Virus record (IMG/VR): IMGVR_UViG_3300005613_000071
Span: 1-60,342 of that record
Length of the DNA: 60,342 bases
DNA from: a virus
Reading direction: 5' to 3' (one strand)
The notes under the pieces are model-generated. The model did no database searches. It saw only the letters and a list, made by a program, of their open reading frames with translations, and was not told the DNA's origin. How positions within the stretch are numbered: position 1 is the stretch's first letter; each line of letters begins with the position of its first letter. Shown piece by piece: positions 40,660 to 51,309 of the stretch. A program made the translations under genes and the position numbers.

Positions 40660-41984
40660 GATGATGCTCGGATTAAGAGAAATGTAGCATCGGAACTATT
40701 GTTTCCACAGTACGAATGAATCCAGTTTATTGTAGATCCAGAGTCAATGGGATTTGCTAAATCAGAAATGTCGACAAACCTTGTCCCTCCGATGCCGTTA
40801 CTGATGCCGTTGAGACTAGAATTTGAAGGCAAATTGTGACTACCGTAGATCGCTGGATTTGAACTGTATACTACGTAGCCTCCGTTATACTTGCCCGTAT
40901 AAACATAATTCTGAGCCATGCCATCATTAGCATCTATCTCTTCCCAAAGACCGCCTGTGCTAGTAAGCTGCCTCCACGTTCTGTCAAAGGTTAATCCAGT
41001 ACCAAATGGACTTCCGTAATTACCCGAACTGCAATACCATATTTCACCACCCTTAATAGCCATCATTACGTTTCTGGTGGGTCCAAGGTATTCCCAGTCT
41101 GTGTCGTTCCCCACTTGTTGAGGGTACAGTATATCGGTACTAGTACCAGTTCCAAGGGCCCCGTAAGCATTCTCCCCCCACCTCCAGAGCCTTCCTGTGC
41201 TATCAATAGCTCCAGGAGAGTCACTCATAACCTTAATGTCAGTCCAACCTTCTACGTCAAACGTGCCGCTGGCGGTGCCATCACTCATGAGAGTCCAAGA
41301 CGAAGTGAGCCCGCTTGTCGTGTTCAGTCCAGTTTTTCCTTCGGAGTTCGATCCTATAACATAAAGTTTACCACCATTAGATCCCTTTACCGCGATGTAA
41401 ACAGTGCTGCCATAGTATGGGTATGGGTCTCCGTGAATAGAAACCCAGTCTGTATCACTTCCAATTTGAGCGAAACTATAGTTTGCTGTAGTTCCGCTGT
41501 TTCCAAAATACGCACCGTTTCCGCTGTGGTGAAACGTTCCACTTGTGCTTACGTACATAATACCCCCGTACCCCACGAAAAAGTTGGCAACATTTTGAGC
41601 GGCCAAATGATACTCGTCCTGAGGGGCGGAGGCTGTAACAGCTCTTCCTATGGATGATGTAAAAACAGCACTAGGCCAACAGGTATAAAGGTCTCCAGAG
41701 TCTGTTAGATAGGCAGATCCAAAACCACCGAACTTGAAGTTACCTTTAGAAATAGTGGCCGTAGTTAGCTGTCCTTTTGAAGGGACGGCAGAAGGTATAA
41801 TGACATTACCATCAACCTTAATCTTAAGGACGTCTTGAGCGCCTGCCCCGCCACCCCACATAAGAACCCCTGTGTCTGCCTCTGTGAGAGCAAAGTCTTC
41901 GATAGAACCTCCTCCACCTTGCGTCACAAAGAACCCGCTTACGTTGTCGATATTCGACGTGTCTACTCCAATAATCTTACTCAT
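40656..41984 (-). CDS. RCC1-like beta-propeller tail protein (442 aa)
   Basis: The sequence repeats a block with W-WG-N-YG-LG near residues 265-300 ([17 protein letters not shown]), typical of RCC1-type propeller blades; weaker copies occur at about 205-225 ([14 protein letters not shown]) and elsewhere. Such propellers occur in phage receptor-binding proteins. It overlaps the large fibre gene by 4 bp, so it probably assembles with it at the distal end of the fibre. The host ligand is unknown. Confidence 0.65.
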   Translation of the reverse strand: MSKIIGVDTSNIDNVSGFFVTQGGGGSIEDFALTEADTGVLMWGGGAGAQDVLKIKVDGNVIIPSAVPSKGQLTTATISKGNFKFGGFGSAYLTDSGDLYTCWPSAVFTSSIGRAVTASAPQDEYHLAAQNVANFFVGYGGIMYVSTSGTFHHSGNGAYFGNSGTTANYSFAQIGSDTDWVSIHGDPYPYYGSTVYIAVKGSNGGKLYVIGSNSEGKTGLNTTSGLTSSWTLMSDGTASGTFDVEGWTDIKVMSDSPGAIDSTGRLWRWGENAYGALGTGTSTDILYPQQVGNDTDWEYLGPTRNVMMAIKGGEIWYCSSGNYGSPFGTGLTFDRTWRQLTSTGGLWEEIDANDGMAQNYVYTGKYNGGYVVYSSNPAIYGSHNLPSNSSLNGISNGIGGTRFVDISDLANPIDSGSTINWIHSYCGNNSSDATFLLIRASS

Positions 41985-44809
41985 AGCTCAAGCCAAGTAT
42001 TGTCAGGTTTGAAATAAATAGTGCTATTAGCTCCGTCGACAACGTGACCAACAACCCTCACAAACTCTCCAGCTGTAGATGGAGCAGTAGTGGTTACTGC
42101 CCCTGCTGTCGTGCTCATGTATAGCGGCGTGCCCTTTTTAGATGCGCTCCACCCCGTGTTAGAAGACATCTTCACCACGCCTTCAACAAGCAGCTCGTCA
42201 CCACTAGCGGCATCTGTCACAACTGTGAGCATGCCAGTTGCAGCGGTACTATCTGATTGAGCTCCGACAGCTGATGGTGCGGTATTAGCAAAGTTAACTA
42301 GCGTTCCTGCCGTAGCAGCTGGTGCGGTGCCGTAAGCTCCAGTGACAAGTCGAGCTCCGTCTTGGAACTCCCCTACAGTGGTTGGCGCCGTAAATGACTG
42401 AGACATATTGGCCGAGCCGCCACCACCACTCATGGCGACCCAAGAAACTGTACCAGATCCATTTGTTTGGAGCACGTAGTTTGCGGTGCCGTCAGTAGTG
42501 GGGAGCTTAAAACCAGTTCCCAAAGGATCCCCTACTTGAAGCTGTCCGTTTACCCTTACGATGTCATTGTCGAACTCACCGTAGATAAGTGGAGTCGTCG
42601 TGCTGCTGTTGGCAATGTACAGCTTGTTGCTTTCCGTAGTGAGCTGATACCCAGCCTCATACCCAAGAAGAACATTATTGCTACCCGTGGTGAGGTTAAA
42701 CCCTGTGCGGTACCCCACCGCTGTATTAGAAGCCCCAGAGCTTACGACCTTAAGTGATTCATAGCCCACCGCTACCGTGTTGGAGAAGGTAGAAAACCCA
42801 CTTGTTCCCTGGGCTGCGTAATATCCTACCGCTACGTTGCTGTTTCCAGTGCTCAAGAAATAAAGAGATCTACGACCAAGGGCGGTGTTGGCGCCACCAC
42901 TGGTGAGGTAATACCCTGACTCTGCGCCTATCGCAGTGTTCGAGTTCCCTGAAGTAAGGAAGATCATAGCCCTATAGCCCACAGCTGTAGCAAACCTATA
43001 GACAGAGGTTCCGCTTGCACCCTTTCCAGCCGCAGTCCCCACAAGGGTGTTGGCCGCTAGGAGGTTATTGGGAACAGAGTTATACCCAGCCTCATCGCCT
43101 ACAGCAACATTATATTGCTGAGTCGTCAGGCTATGGTTAGCCCCTACACCTATCGAGACATTTCTGTTGCCACTAGTCAAAGATGATCCAGACTGCCCAC
43201 CTACAGATACGTTTCGCTGACCATCCGTCAAGGCGTCGAGAGACTGGGTTCCTATGCCTACGTTGTTGGTGGCAGTGGTGATTGAAGGCCAGCTACTCCC
43301 GATAAGAGTGTTGCTGCCTGAGTCAAGAATCTTAGCCCTGCCAACAACATGAAGCTTCTCTGTAGGGGCGGTAGTTCCGACGCCGACGTTGCCAGCCACA
43401 AGAGTTCCGCTTGCATCATCAGCATTGTTACCTATAGCAACCTTCCCCGCAGCGAGACGAGTAAACCTAACGTCTCCATTGTCTCCAGAGTTTTCTCCAA
43501 TGTGAAGGGCTCTAGATATAACAAATCTATTTACATCACCAGCGTAAGAGAATCTACCCCATTCTCCACCACCTCCCTTTTGAAAGGCCATCCTTCCACT
43601 CCACCCCACTATCCACTGATTCGTGCCGCCTGACCATCCTATCCTGTTGTAAGAGTTTACAAACAGCGTGTTTGAATTTGCAACCCCATCATCTATATGA
43701 AGTGAATAAAGTGGCGAAGTAGTGCCGATGCCGACCCTTGAGTTAGCGATATCTACATATAGCTTATCTGTAGCCGTAGCCACTCCACTTGCATCACCAG
43801 CCCATATGTTGCCAGTAGGGATGTTGGGCACGTCGTTGGCCCTGCCAGCACCCATGATGATGCCAGATATCTTATTACCACTGGTGTTTACCTTGATGAT
43901 GATGCCAAGGTTTTGAATAGCGTTGGTTCCAGTAGGCTTCGTAGTTACCCAACCTCCAGAAGCGCCTAGGTATACTGTCTGACCCTCTGAGTAGATGGAG
44001 GCGTCAGGGACGTCCACGTTGTTAATGAAGCCAAGGGCAATACCCAAACCCTCACCGTCATCGTTTAGATCTTGGTCGAGAACGAAATGAGCTGGATAGT
44101 TTGTAGCAGCATCAGCTGCAATGACTTCAGCGAGGCTTCCAACAGATCCAGTTACGTGAACAGGAGTTCCCTTGTAAAGCACACCGCCGCTAACGTTCTT
44201 TACGTTTTCTGAAATAGTACTTGGGTAAGCGAAGGAAACAGCGCCAGCGCCGTCTGCAGTTAATACTTGCCCCTCACTTCCATCTGCGGCTGGAAGAGTA
44301 TATGCGCTCCACTTGGTGTCGTAATCAGTAGCACTGTTCTTCTGAAGAAACTGATTCTCAGATCCACCAGGAGCATACCCGCCTGAAGACTCACCACGAA
44401 GATCTCCAGTTGAGAACCCAAGACCGTCGTCAGATGTAAAAGTAACAACACCAGTTCCGCTGTCGTAACTGCCCCCTGTAAAGCCTAGCCCATCAGCACC
44501 GTCAGCACCTGGAGCACCATCAATGCCATCAATACCTGGGGCCCCGTCAGCTCCGTCAGCGCCATCAGCGCCATCAGCGCCAGGAACTCCCTGAATACCT
44601 TGTATGCCCTGAGGGCCTTGTGGTCCTTGTGGACCCTGTGGGCCTTGAGCCCCTTGAGGGCCTTGAGGACCCTGAGGCCCCTGAGCTCCTTGTAGGCCAG
44701 CAGAAACCTCTACTGGGCTTACCTCTGGAGAAGAAACCTGGATAGCAGGGGTGGTCTCCACAGAGACCTTTACAACTCCTGGACCGCTATTTACAACCTT
44801 TACTGACAT
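41981..44809 (-). CDS. Tail fibre with collagen-like repeats and adhesin-head repeats (942 aa)
   Basis: Residues about 38-110 are G-x-y triplets ([20 protein letters not shown]), a collagen-like trimeric stalk. Residues about 500-720 contain many short repeats of the form N-N-VAVG---G--LTSG, as in trimeric autotransporter head domains. The C terminus ends in two beta domains (about 770-942). The protein is a trimeric fibre; no intramolecular chaperone motif is recognised. The neighbouring RCC1-like and small genes probably form its tip and attachment parts. Confidence 0.8.
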   Translation of the reverse strand: MSVKVVNSGPGVVKVSVETTPAIQVSSPEVSPVEVSAGLQGAQGPQGPQGPQGAQGPQGPQGPQGPQGIQGIQGVPGADGADGADGADGAPGIDGIDGAPGADGADGLGFTGGSYDSGTGVVTFTSDDGLGFSTGDLRGESSGGYAPGGSENQFLQKNSATDYDTKWSAYTLPAADGSEGQVLTADGAGAVSFAYPSTISENVKNVSGGVLYKGTPVHVTGSVGSLAEVIAADAATNYPAHFVLDQDLNDDGEGLGIALGFINNVDVPDASIYSEGQTVYLGASGGWVTTKPTGTNAIQNLGIIIKVNTSGNKISGIIMGAGRANDVPNIPTGNIWAGDASGVATATDKLYVDIANSRVGIGTTSPLYSLHIDDGVANSNTLFVNSYNRIGWSGGTNQWIVGWSGRMAFQKGGGGEWGRFSYAGDVNRFVISRALHIGENSGDNGDVRFTRLAAGKVAIGNNADDASGTLVAGNVGVGTTAPTEKLHVVGRAKILDSGSNTLIGSSWPSITTATNNVGIGTQSLDALTDGQRNVSVGGQSGSSLTSGNRNVSIGVGANHSLTTQQYNVAVGDEAGYNSVPNNLLAANTLVGTAAGKGASGTSVYRFATAVGYRAMIFLTSGNSNTAIGAESGYYLTSGGANTALGRRSLYFLSTGNSNVAVGYYAAQGTSGFSTFSNTVAVGYESLKVVSSGASNTAVGYRTGFNLTTGSNNVLLGYEAGYQLTTESNKLYIANSSTTTPLIYGEFDNDIVRVNGQLQVGDPLGTGFKLPTTDGTANYVLQTNGSGTVSWVAMSGGGGSANMSQSFTAPTTVGEFQDGARLVTGAYGTAPAATAGTLVNFANTAPSAVGAQSDSTAATGMLTVVTDAASGDELLVEGVVKMSSNTGWSASKKGTPLYMSTTAGAVTTTAPSTAGEFVRVVGHVVDGANSTIYFKPDNTWLEL

Positions 44810-45183
44810 CAGGCTCCTATATCGTCGTTTACTTTAAACGTACCGTACAGGAGAGTCTTTACAGATCCAGCAGTAAACCTGACCCCATTTGTATCAGTGA
44901 CTTGCAAGTCATATACGTACAGTCCTGGAGAGAGGGCACCGACCTCATTAGCGGCGGACGTTATAGCCAACTTAGAGTTGGAAGCCTCTCCACTGGAGCT
45001 GACATAACTTATAGTCAGGGTCTCAGGTGTTGCAGTATCGGAGGTAGCTACCTTCATCTCAAATGTTCCACTCACCCCATGCTCAGGCATCGCAACACCA
45101 AACTCCAAGTTGAGCTCAAATGTATCACCCCTCTTACAGACGATGTCCAAACGATTTGATATATCTACGCTTACTGTAGCCAT
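44809..45183 (-). CDS. Small fibre-associated protein with Ig-like fold (124 aa)
   Basis: A beta-sandwich-like 124-residue protein ([18 protein letters not shown] start, [14 protein letters not shown] near residue 86). It resembles the N-terminal domains of fibre-attachment proteins encoded next to fibres in several phages. It is 1 bp from both the portal and the fibre gene. The assignment is by fold guess and position. Confidence 0.55.
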   Translation of the reverse strand: MATVSVDISNRLDIVCKRGDTFELNLEFGVAMPEHGVSGTFEMKVATSDTATPETLTISYVSSSGEASNSKLAITSAANEVGALSPGLYVYDLQVTDTNGVRFTAGSVKTLLYGTFKVNDDIGA

Positions 45184-47639
45184 TATTCTTGAATGATGTT
45201 GTTTACGATATCAGTTACTTCCTTGTCTACCCCCTCTGGTCCTTCAGTAAGCTCGTCTCTTTCTCCTTTGCGTTGAGCGATGAGTTTGCTTTGCTCCACC
45301 GCTTGCTTCTCTACCCTATCGTCTTTCCGATCCTCTTTAAGAACTTCGAGCTTCTCTTTAAACTCTTGCTCTTCAGTACGGAATCCAAGGGTGGCCTGAG
45401 CTCTAATAAGCTCAATCTCTCTACGGAACTGGTGCTTGACTTGCTCTAGCTGCATCTCAAGTTGAGTTTTGAGCTGGAGCTTTTGAGCCTCAAGCTGCGC
45501 CTCCATCTGCATTTCTTGCTGCTTGGCTTGTGAGGTAGCTGCTGCTGATTGCTGCTGAATCTGGGCTTGCATCTGAGAATTCTGCATAGCCATCTGTTGA
45601 TTGCGAGTTATACGCTTTGATCGACGAACGATAAGCAAGCGCTCTGCTTGGTTGACATCTCTAAGCTGTCGTATTGCGATCGCGTCTTCGATGTCTAGTT
45701 CCTTCTGAGCAAGGGCTATCTGGATGTTCTGCTCAAGGTATTGCTTCTCAGCGTCCTCCATCTCCTTGACTATCCGAACCCCGAAGTTGTACATGGGAAG
45801 ATTCTCAAAAGAAGAGAGCACCTCCATGTTGGTGTTGCCGACAGCATTGGCATACGCCCTAAAGATAACGCTCTCTCTTGGCAGGATCTGCAGGCACTTA
45901 ACGATGTCAGAGCAAACCTTCTTAAACAAGATCATAGAAGCATGAGTCATATCGTAGATGGCGTTATTGCCAGCGGCGATAGCTTGCTGCTGAACCCCAA
46001 CCAGGGCTTCGCCTCTAGGTGAACTAGCATCCATAGCTTCGTTGATACCCGTTGTATCTCTTATGAGCCTGAGGTAATGGTTGTATAGCCCGATGAACTC
46101 ATTGATGTTTCGGACAGCATTGCCAATCTCTCTGATTGGTGGGTTCTGAAATCCACCCTCGGGGTTCTTGCTTCTGTAGTAGAACACACCAGTCTGCTCA
46201 TAGATGTCGTGCAACTCAAGCGGCTGAAGCTCACCTCCCTTGCCCAACTGCACATTCTCCAAACCTTCAATGTCGATGATGATTCCATCAGGCTTGGCCT
46301 TAGCTACAGCCTGTTGAATCTTTAGGTGAGTAAGCTGAAGTTGATCGGCAAACCCGATGCAGCTATTCACCATAGACTTAGGCATCATGTCCTCTATGTT
46401 CGTAGCAACCACAGAATAAGAAAGGGTCGCCCTTGATAGGTCGTGGAGGTTTTTAGGTATGTTAGTCTTCAGACCGTAGCTAAACAGCTTGCCACAACCC
46501 ATGATGTAGTATCCACCGTACACAGTCTCATTGTCAAGACTCTTAACCTCTCTCTTGTATACTGAGTTTTCTGGTGCTTTGTAGTCGTCACCCTTGTAGT
46601 AAAAGCCTACATTTCCATGTCGACTCTCTTTCTCTTCAAACATCATCTTGTCTACAGACAAGAACTCGAACTCAAGAACGTCTACCATGAACTCATCGTA
46701 GCCGTATTGAGATCTGTTTGTATCTGGGTCGTAAGATGACACGCTCATGCGCTGTGATCTGTTACCAGACTTAGATCTAAACTTCTCTGCTATGTACTGA
46801 TAGTCCTCTTCGGTTAGTTGATCACCAGCCAAGCGCTTAAGTTCGTGGATAGGCATGGTGCGCACATGACCAGCATAGATCATGTCTCCGAATGACGGGT
46901 CTTTAACTTCGCTGTGAACAAAGTCAATAGGATCGACATAGTCGGTTTTAATACCGTAGTTGGGGTCGTTGGTTCTTTTCACCACCGCCATACCCAAGTT
47001 CACGATGTCGTTGACAGATCTTCTATACACTGAATCGTGGAAGTCATTCCACTGGAGCGTCATGTTTGTAGCTATCTGAGCGGCTATCTCTGAAGAGGAC
47101 TTGATGTTATTCCCCATAAAGATTTCAGCCTCCTCTAGTGTGTCGGGAAGCTGTTCTACATCGGCCACGTCTACGCCAGTCTTTTCTTTGATCTGAAGCA
47201 GCTGCTGCTTAGCCTGGATAAGAGCCTCCATCTTTTGGCGCTCTCTGTCTTTCTCGGATGAGGAGAGTGGGTCGACAGCCTCTAGGTTTGGGTACGGTTC
47301 TCTGGAGAGGATCTTGTTGACTACTATCCGCGCAAACTTCGGGAGTATTGGCACTGGAGTAAAGTCAAGGTTCAAGAAGCTGCCATCCCCATTGTTAGGG
47401 TCCATGCTTGTCAAGAGCTGCCTATAGATAGCTGTGTCTTGTGTGCCGTTAGCGTAAGCTCTGTTCTTGAGGAAGGTATCTCTCCTGCGCCTCATAAGGG
47501 AGTTCTCTCTATCGAGAGACCCCCACTGATTCTCTATGGCTCTTGCATATTGAAGGCCATACGAGATACTTTCTTTAACCTCTCTTTTTTCAAGAGGATT
47601 GGGAAACCCTTTTTTAGATGTATTATTCTCCCCGTACAT
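45183..47639 (-). CDS. Portal protein (818 aa)
   Basis: The N-terminal half shows features of podovirus portals: RRRRDTFLKNRAYANGTQ, DFTPVPILPKFARIVVNKIL and a central long wing with helices and a GRS-type crown region. The C-terminal 190 residues form a long Q/K/E-rich coiled helix (Q-rich at about 680-720), a long barrel-like extension also seen in P22-like portals. It lies between TerL and the fibre genes and has its own promoter. At 818 residues it is at the large end of the family. Confidence 0.75.
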   Translation of the reverse strand: MYGENNTSKKGFPNPLEKREVKESISYGLQYARAIENQWGSLDRENSLMRRRRDTFLKNRAYANGTQDTAIYRQLLTSMDPNNGDGSFLNLDFTPVPILPKFARIVVNKILSREPYPNLEAVDPLSSSEKDRERQKMEALIQAKQQLLQIKEKTGVDVADVEQLPDTLEEAEIFMGNNIKSSSEIAAQIATNMTLQWNDFHDSVYRRSVNDIVNLGMAVVKRTNDPNYGIKTDYVDPIDFVHSEVKDPSFGDMIYAGHVRTMPIHELKRLAGDQLTEEDYQYIAEKFRSKSGNRSQRMSVSSYDPDTNRSQYGYDEFMVDVLEFEFLSVDKMMFEEKESRHGNVGFYYKGDDYKAPENSVYKREVKSLDNETVYGGYYIMGCGKLFSYGLKTNIPKNLHDLSRATLSYSVVATNIEDMMPKSMVNSCIGFADQLQLTHLKIQQAVAKAKPDGIIIDIEGLENVQLGKGGELQPLELHDIYEQTGVFYYRSKNPEGGFQNPPIREIGNAVRNINEFIGLYNHYLRLIRDTTGINEAMDASSPRGEALVGVQQQAIAAGNNAIYDMTHASMILFKKVCSDIVKCLQILPRESVIFRAYANAVGNTNMEVLSSFENLPMYNFGVRIVKEMEDAEKQYLEQNIQIALAQKELDIEDAIAIRQLRDVNQAERLLIVRRSKRITRNQQMAMQNSQMQAQIQQQSAAATSQAKQQEMQMEAQLEAQKLQLKTQLEMQLEQVKHQFRREIELIRAQATLGFRTEEQEFKEKLEVLKEDRKDDRVEKQAVEQSKLIAQRKGERDELTEGPEGVDKEVTDIVNNIIQE

Positions 47640-47644
47640 TGGGG

Positions 47645-47652
47645 CAAATATA
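47645..47652 (-). promoter_or_regulatory. -7 promoter box of the portal gene
   Basis: TATATTTG on the minus strand with only CCCCA between it and ATG 47639. It is one of the shortest-leader examples in the window. Confidence 0.65.
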
Positions 47653-47658
47653 CTAAAA

Positions 47659-49782
47659 TTACGAGTGCCAGTGTTTTATCTTATACTTCCTAAAGAATTC
47701 CTTCTCGTTGAGGCTTGACTTAGGCTTTTCTTGTTTTACTTTTTGAGCGGCTAGAAGGGCCAGCCCAGAGCTAATCGTCAAGTCAAACTTAGTTCTGTCA
47801 GAAATCTTGTAGCCTATCCAGTCCTCTAAAGTTCTATTGAAGTACATCTTGCCCACCTCACCCGTCTGAGGATTCTCGCCTATGTGATCGTGGATATATG
47901 TCTCTATAGCTTGAGCGTGAGACTGGATCACGTCTTGAGAGTTGGATGGTATGCCTTTTGTCTTTACGTTAACCTTAGCACTGGAAGATGACAAGTGCGC
48001 TGGTCTACCCATTAAGTATCCATCATAACCTCTTGATTCAAAGTATCTTACGATGCCGTACTTGTTGTTCTCTACGAGTAGCGGGTACCCATAATAAAAA
48101 GCGCACATCAAAACATCTTCGTAAAAGATACTGGCTAGGTCTGGACGAGACGCGTATTCAACTACAAAACAGTTACTTACGGACTCCATGTTAAACTTAT
48201 TGTAGAGGTGCATAGCACCCTTAGACCCTCTCCCATCAACCGTAGCGTCAAGGTCGTACGAGTCGACACCTCCCACGCCTACGTGGTCATTACCTGGATG
48301 TCTCTTCCCGTACTTGTCTATCACTTTGTTTCGGTTCTCTGGCGCTGGCTGCCATGACACATAGAATCTTCCGTTATGGTCTGGAGAGAATATAACCTCT
48401 TTGTCTTTCTCTTTCCACATAAAGTTGCCACGCACAACGGGGTCTGGGAATAGTTCATTGTTGTGGTCAATCTGTTGGTAGATTTTACCAACGTTGAATA
48501 GACTACCCTCGATGCTATCTCGGAAAGCTTCCTCTTCGGTAAAGGGGAACTGCCTGACAACCTCGTTAAGTTCTGAGGCGTCGCTCTTAAGACTATCTCT
48601 TTCGTTCTTTAGGTACGCCTTGCTCCCAAGCTCGATAGGTTCACCATCGATACCGCTAACGGGATTGTTCGGGTCCTCTGAAACTGGATTGCCATACTTA
48701 TCGAAAAATCCTTCGAGGGCTTCGTAAGCTGGTATAAAGATGCGATACAGCCCGCTTTTAGTCCTACCATTTGCATTGCGTTCATTAGGGTTAGAATCTT
48801 CCCAAAGGACTTTGTACTCGCTTCCGCCCTTGTCCATCGGGTTCACTGTACTACCTACAAGAGCCTTGCCAACTACCTTCTTACCGACAATAAGGCAGGT
48901 TCTCTCTATGCGCCATGCCTCTCTGATGTCCACAGGCTTCTCCCACTTGCCAGCCTCATCGAGGTACAGCATGTGTAGCTTCTCTCCATCGTATGCGTTA
49001 TTCGTCGTGTTCTTCCAGTTGATGATGGTGTTGAGCGCGTCACCTTTGTACGACGTCTTGTTGTTCTTAGTGATACGCTTCGAGGGTTCGCGGAAGGCGA
49101 GCTCCATACGGGGGTTGGTAGTTCCGTCTTGAATAGGCTTGAAAAAGAATGGGTACGACCTAAAGATCGGAACCACCTTCTTCATAAAAATATTCTCTTG
49201 AGAGTCTTTACCAGTCTTCGACTGAATCCCAAGAAGCTTGTCTTTAACTTGAGTAGCTTCGTCAACAAGTACAGAAGAACAGATATTAGTATACCCAGAG
49301 CGGCGACACTTAGTATATAGCTGACCGATACAACGGGGATCAGCTTCGCACGCAGCCATGTGTAGAAAGATTTCACGTTGGAAGGCAAGATAGTAAGGAT
49401 ACCCGATGTCGATCTTGGACCACTGGAGAAGCATGTAATGCCTTCCTGTAATGTACGTAGCGATGCCATCATTGTAAAACCAAACACCGTTGCGCCTGCG
49501 CTCAAACTCTCTCTCGATATATGAAGAAAACTTTTTTCTAAACTCCGCTGGCTTCTCGAACCACTCATCCATACTTCGTATCTTCTGCAGTTCTTCGGGC
49601 ATAGGAATGCGTTGCCACATCTGCATCGACTTTGACTTGTCATGGAAGAGTATTTCAGATCGCTTTGGTTTCTTTGGGAGTACAACAAGAAGCCCATGGA
49701 GTTCGACAACCTCTCCTTCCGTACCGTTAGGGTCGATCTTAATCCCTTTATCTTCATATCCATCTAAGTCGATTAGATTCAT
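47659..49782 (-). CDS. Terminase large subunit (707 aa)
   Basis: The packaging motor protein. An ATPase domain includes a P-loop-like TKCRRSGYT near residue 160 and a Walker B LHMLYLDEAG near residue 270 with a coupling segment. The C-terminal RNase H-like nuclease has the acidic VGGVDSYDLD motif near 520 and further acidic residues at 600-640. It cuts and packages genome concatemers. No separate small terminase gene was recognised. It is in an operon with the glycosyltransferase gene (4-bp overlap) and precedes the portal gene. Confidence 0.85.
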   Translation of the reverse strand: MNLIDLDGYEDKGIKIDPNGTEGEVVELHGLLVVLPKKPKRSEILFHDKSKSMQMWQRIPMPEELQKIRSMDEWFEKPAEFRKKFSSYIEREFERRRNGVWFYNDGIATYITGRHYMLLQWSKIDIGYPYYLAFQREIFLHMAACEADPRCIGQLYTKCRRSGYTNICSSVLVDEATQVKDKLLGIQSKTGKDSQENIFMKKVVPIFRSYPFFFKPIQDGTTNPRMELAFREPSKRITKNNKTSYKGDALNTIINWKNTTNNAYDGEKLHMLYLDEAGKWEKPVDIREAWRIERTCLIVGKKVVGKALVGSTVNPMDKGGSEYKVLWEDSNPNERNANGRTKSGLYRIFIPAYEALEGFFDKYGNPVSEDPNNPVSGIDGEPIELGSKAYLKNERDSLKSDASELNEVVRQFPFTEEEAFRDSIEGSLFNVGKIYQQIDHNNELFPDPVVRGNFMWKEKDKEVIFSPDHNGRFYVSWQPAPENRNKVIDKYGKRHPGNDHVGVGGVDSYDLDATVDGRGSKGAMHLYNKFNMESVSNCFVVEYASRPDLASIFYEDVLMCAFYYGYPLLVENNKYGIVRYFESRGYDGYLMGRPAHLSSSSAKVNVKTKGIPSNSQDVIQSHAQAIETYIHDHIGENPQTGEVGKMYFNRTLEDWIGYKISDRTKFDLTISSGLALLAAQKVKQEKPKSSLNEKEFFRKYKIKHWHS

Positions 49783-50909
49783 GACTCACACTCTTTCTTG
49801 TATTGATCTCGTCTAGCCAACAGCTTATCGTATCCATACTCCCCCTCTTCCATCTGCTCAAGAGCTTTCTCTACGACGGAGAAGGCTACTTGCGGAGAGC
49901 CTAGCTTATACACTGCAAAAGAATACATCTCTGGGAACCAGTACTTGTAGTCAGCCATATCTACGTTCGTGTATGCCACCGACGGGTTAGCTAGCCGAGA
50001 GGCCGTCTCCCCCAAGGTGACAGCATACAAGTATCTCTCGCTTTTAATAAGCAGCTCCATGGCCCCTACTATAGGGTCTAGGCGTGACGGTGTGTGCTCC
50101 CAGGCCCTGATGAAGCTGTCGATTACTTTGTCTTGGGGTTCGCCAACATTTTGGCTGAGCTCAGCAATCCTAAGTAGCGAGATAAATACCTCGTCATCAT
50201 TACCTCGGTCTGTGATTCTTGATCTTTTTTCATATTGTTTAATTGCTTTCCTGTATTGACCTGATAGCGCATACGACTGAGCCAAGTAGTACATGCTTCT
50301 CGTATTGCTTGGGTCTCTCTTCAGATCCTTCTCAAAGATCCTTGCGTCGTTAGCATATTTCTTCTGCGCCGTCTCATCCCTCTTAAGCGGTGAGGATCTA
50401 GCGAATACGCCAGCTGTCTTTAGCATCGTACCCTCTGGGGACTCAGACTCATCTTTATGGTCGAAGCCTAGGTACTCGTGAAGAACACCGTAGTACTTAG
50501 CTTTAGACTTAGAGCTCACCATAGTGGGTCGTGAGAAGACGCCTTTGTCAGTTCTGAAGTTCATCCACACCAGGTCCTTGGGAACCTCGAAGCCTTCGAA
50601 GATGTCTTCTTGAAATGGCTCAAGGTTATCGTCAGCATCCATAAACCAAACGATATCTGCATGAGGGCGAGCGAGCTCAAGTACATAGTTGCGGTTCGTA
50701 GAGAAGTCCTTCCACTTATGTTCGTGAAGCTCCCCAGGAATGTTATGACCGTCCATAACCTCTTTGATCTTATCCATGGTGCCGTCGCTCGACCCTGTGT
50801 CGGAGATAACCCAGTAGTTGATATACGGGGCTACGCTATCGAGGCAGCGCTGGATATCCTGCTCTTCGTCTTTGACGATCATAGCAAGGCAGAAGGTAGG
50901 CTTACTCAT
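49779..50909 (-). CDS. Family 2 glycosyltransferase with TPR-like tail (376 aa)
   Basis: The N-terminal GT-A fold shows MIVKDEEQDIQRCLDS, SDTGSSDGT and the DADDNLEPF metal-binding motif (DADD near residue 91). The C-terminal half has helix pairs of TPR type (about 195-345). Such enzymes transfer a sugar from a nucleotide sugar; the acceptor could be phage DNA, a virion protein or host surface. It overlaps TerL by 4 bp, an uncommon place for a glycosyltransferase. It is probably in the late operon started at 51302. Confidence 0.75.
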   Translation of the reverse strand: MSKPTFCLAMIVKDEEQDIQRCLDSVAPYINYWVISDTGSSDGTMDKIKEVMDGHNIPGELHEHKWKDFSTNRNYVLELARPHADIVWFMDADDNLEPFQEDIFEGFEVPKDLVWMNFRTDKGVFSRPTMVSSKSKAKYYGVLHEYLGFDHKDESESPEGTMLKTAGVFARSSPLKRDETAQKKYANDARIFEKDLKRDPSNTRSMYYLAQSYALSGQYRKAIKQYEKRSRITDRGNDDEVFISLLRIAELSQNVGEPQDKVIDSFIRAWEHTPSRLDPIVGAMELLIKSERYLYAVTLGETASRLANPSVAYTNVDMADYKYWFPEMYSFAVYKLGSPQVAFSVVEKALEQMEEGEYGYDKLLARRDQYKKECES

Positions 50910-51097
50910 CAGAAGCTTCTTCCAAATCGATCCATACGAGCCAGCTTAGCCACCCCAGACTTAGGGTTCTTGAGCTCCATATACTTACCGCATGGACACT
51001 TGATATCGTGATACGCTCCGTCGTCACCGAACTTAATAGAGACTCCGCCCTTACTTTCTTCGTGCTTCTTGTCGCACTTGCAAATGTATTCTGCCAT
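50909..51097 (-). CDS. Small zinc-ribbon-like protein (62 aa)
   Basis: CKC near residue 6 and CPCG near residue 35 form a four-cysteine metal site. The C terminus is basic (RMDRFGRSF). It is the second gene after the 5' tRNA-like leader and just before the glycosyltransferase (1-bp overlap). It could bind nucleic acid or be a small virion protein; function unknown. Confidence 0.6.
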   Translation of the reverse strand: MAEYICKCDKKHEESKGGVSIKFGDDGAYHDIKCPCGKYMELKNPKSGVAKLARMDRFGRSF

Positions 51098-51099
51098 GA

Positions 51100-51231
51100 T
51101 TATCGTCCTTGTGAAGCGTAGGGCTTCGTATACTTTTTTGAATTTTTATTCTTCGACTGCTTGGTCTTTGCGTGAACGCCTTTTCTTTTTACGCTCTTAG
51201 ACTTGTAGGTAGATAGTTGTTGTTTAGCCAT
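51100..51231 (-). CDS. Small lysine-rich protein (43 aa)
   Basis: The frame starts at ATG 51231 and encodes a highly basic peptide (K/S/T-rich, KSKSVKRKG). It lies 11 nt downstream of the tRNA-like element's encoded CCA (51243-51245 on the plus strand). The basic composition suggests DNA or RNA binding or a packaged polypeptide. The frame is missed when only longer ORFs are listed. Confidence 0.6.
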   Translation of the reverse strand: MAKQQLSTYKSKSVKRKGVHAKTKQSKNKNSKKYTKPYASQGR

Positions 51232-51242
51232 TTTATTTAATT

Positions 51243-51300
51243 TGGTACCCCCGACAGGATTCGAACCTGTGACCTGATGTATTTAATTTGTATCTTAGGT
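51243..51300 (-). other. tRNA-like 3' half with encoded CCA, in the 5' leader of the packaging operon
   Basis: Reading the minus strand, a perfect T arm (ACAGG, loop TTCGAAT, CCTGT) is followed by CGGGGGT, A and CCA, i.e. a normal tRNA 3' end. The sequence ACCT...AGGT upstream could form an anticodon-like stem, but the acceptor 5' strand (ACCCCCG) and the D arm are absent. A promoter box lies immediately upstream (51302-51309) and the first gene starts 11 nt downstream. The HNH gene begins just beyond it in the opposite direction. It may be a tRNA whose 5' half was lost at the HNH insertion, or a leader element. Confidence 0.55.
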
Positions 51301-51301
51301 T

Positions 51302-51309
51302 CAAATATA
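51302..51309 (-). promoter_or_regulatory. -7 promoter box of the packaging operon
   Basis: TATATTTG on the minus strand directly upstream of the tRNA-like element. On the plus strand it lies 4 bp before the HNH gene, whose start it does not serve. It should drive the tRNA-like leader, the 43-aa, zinc-ribbon, glycosyltransferase and TerL genes. Confidence 0.55.
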
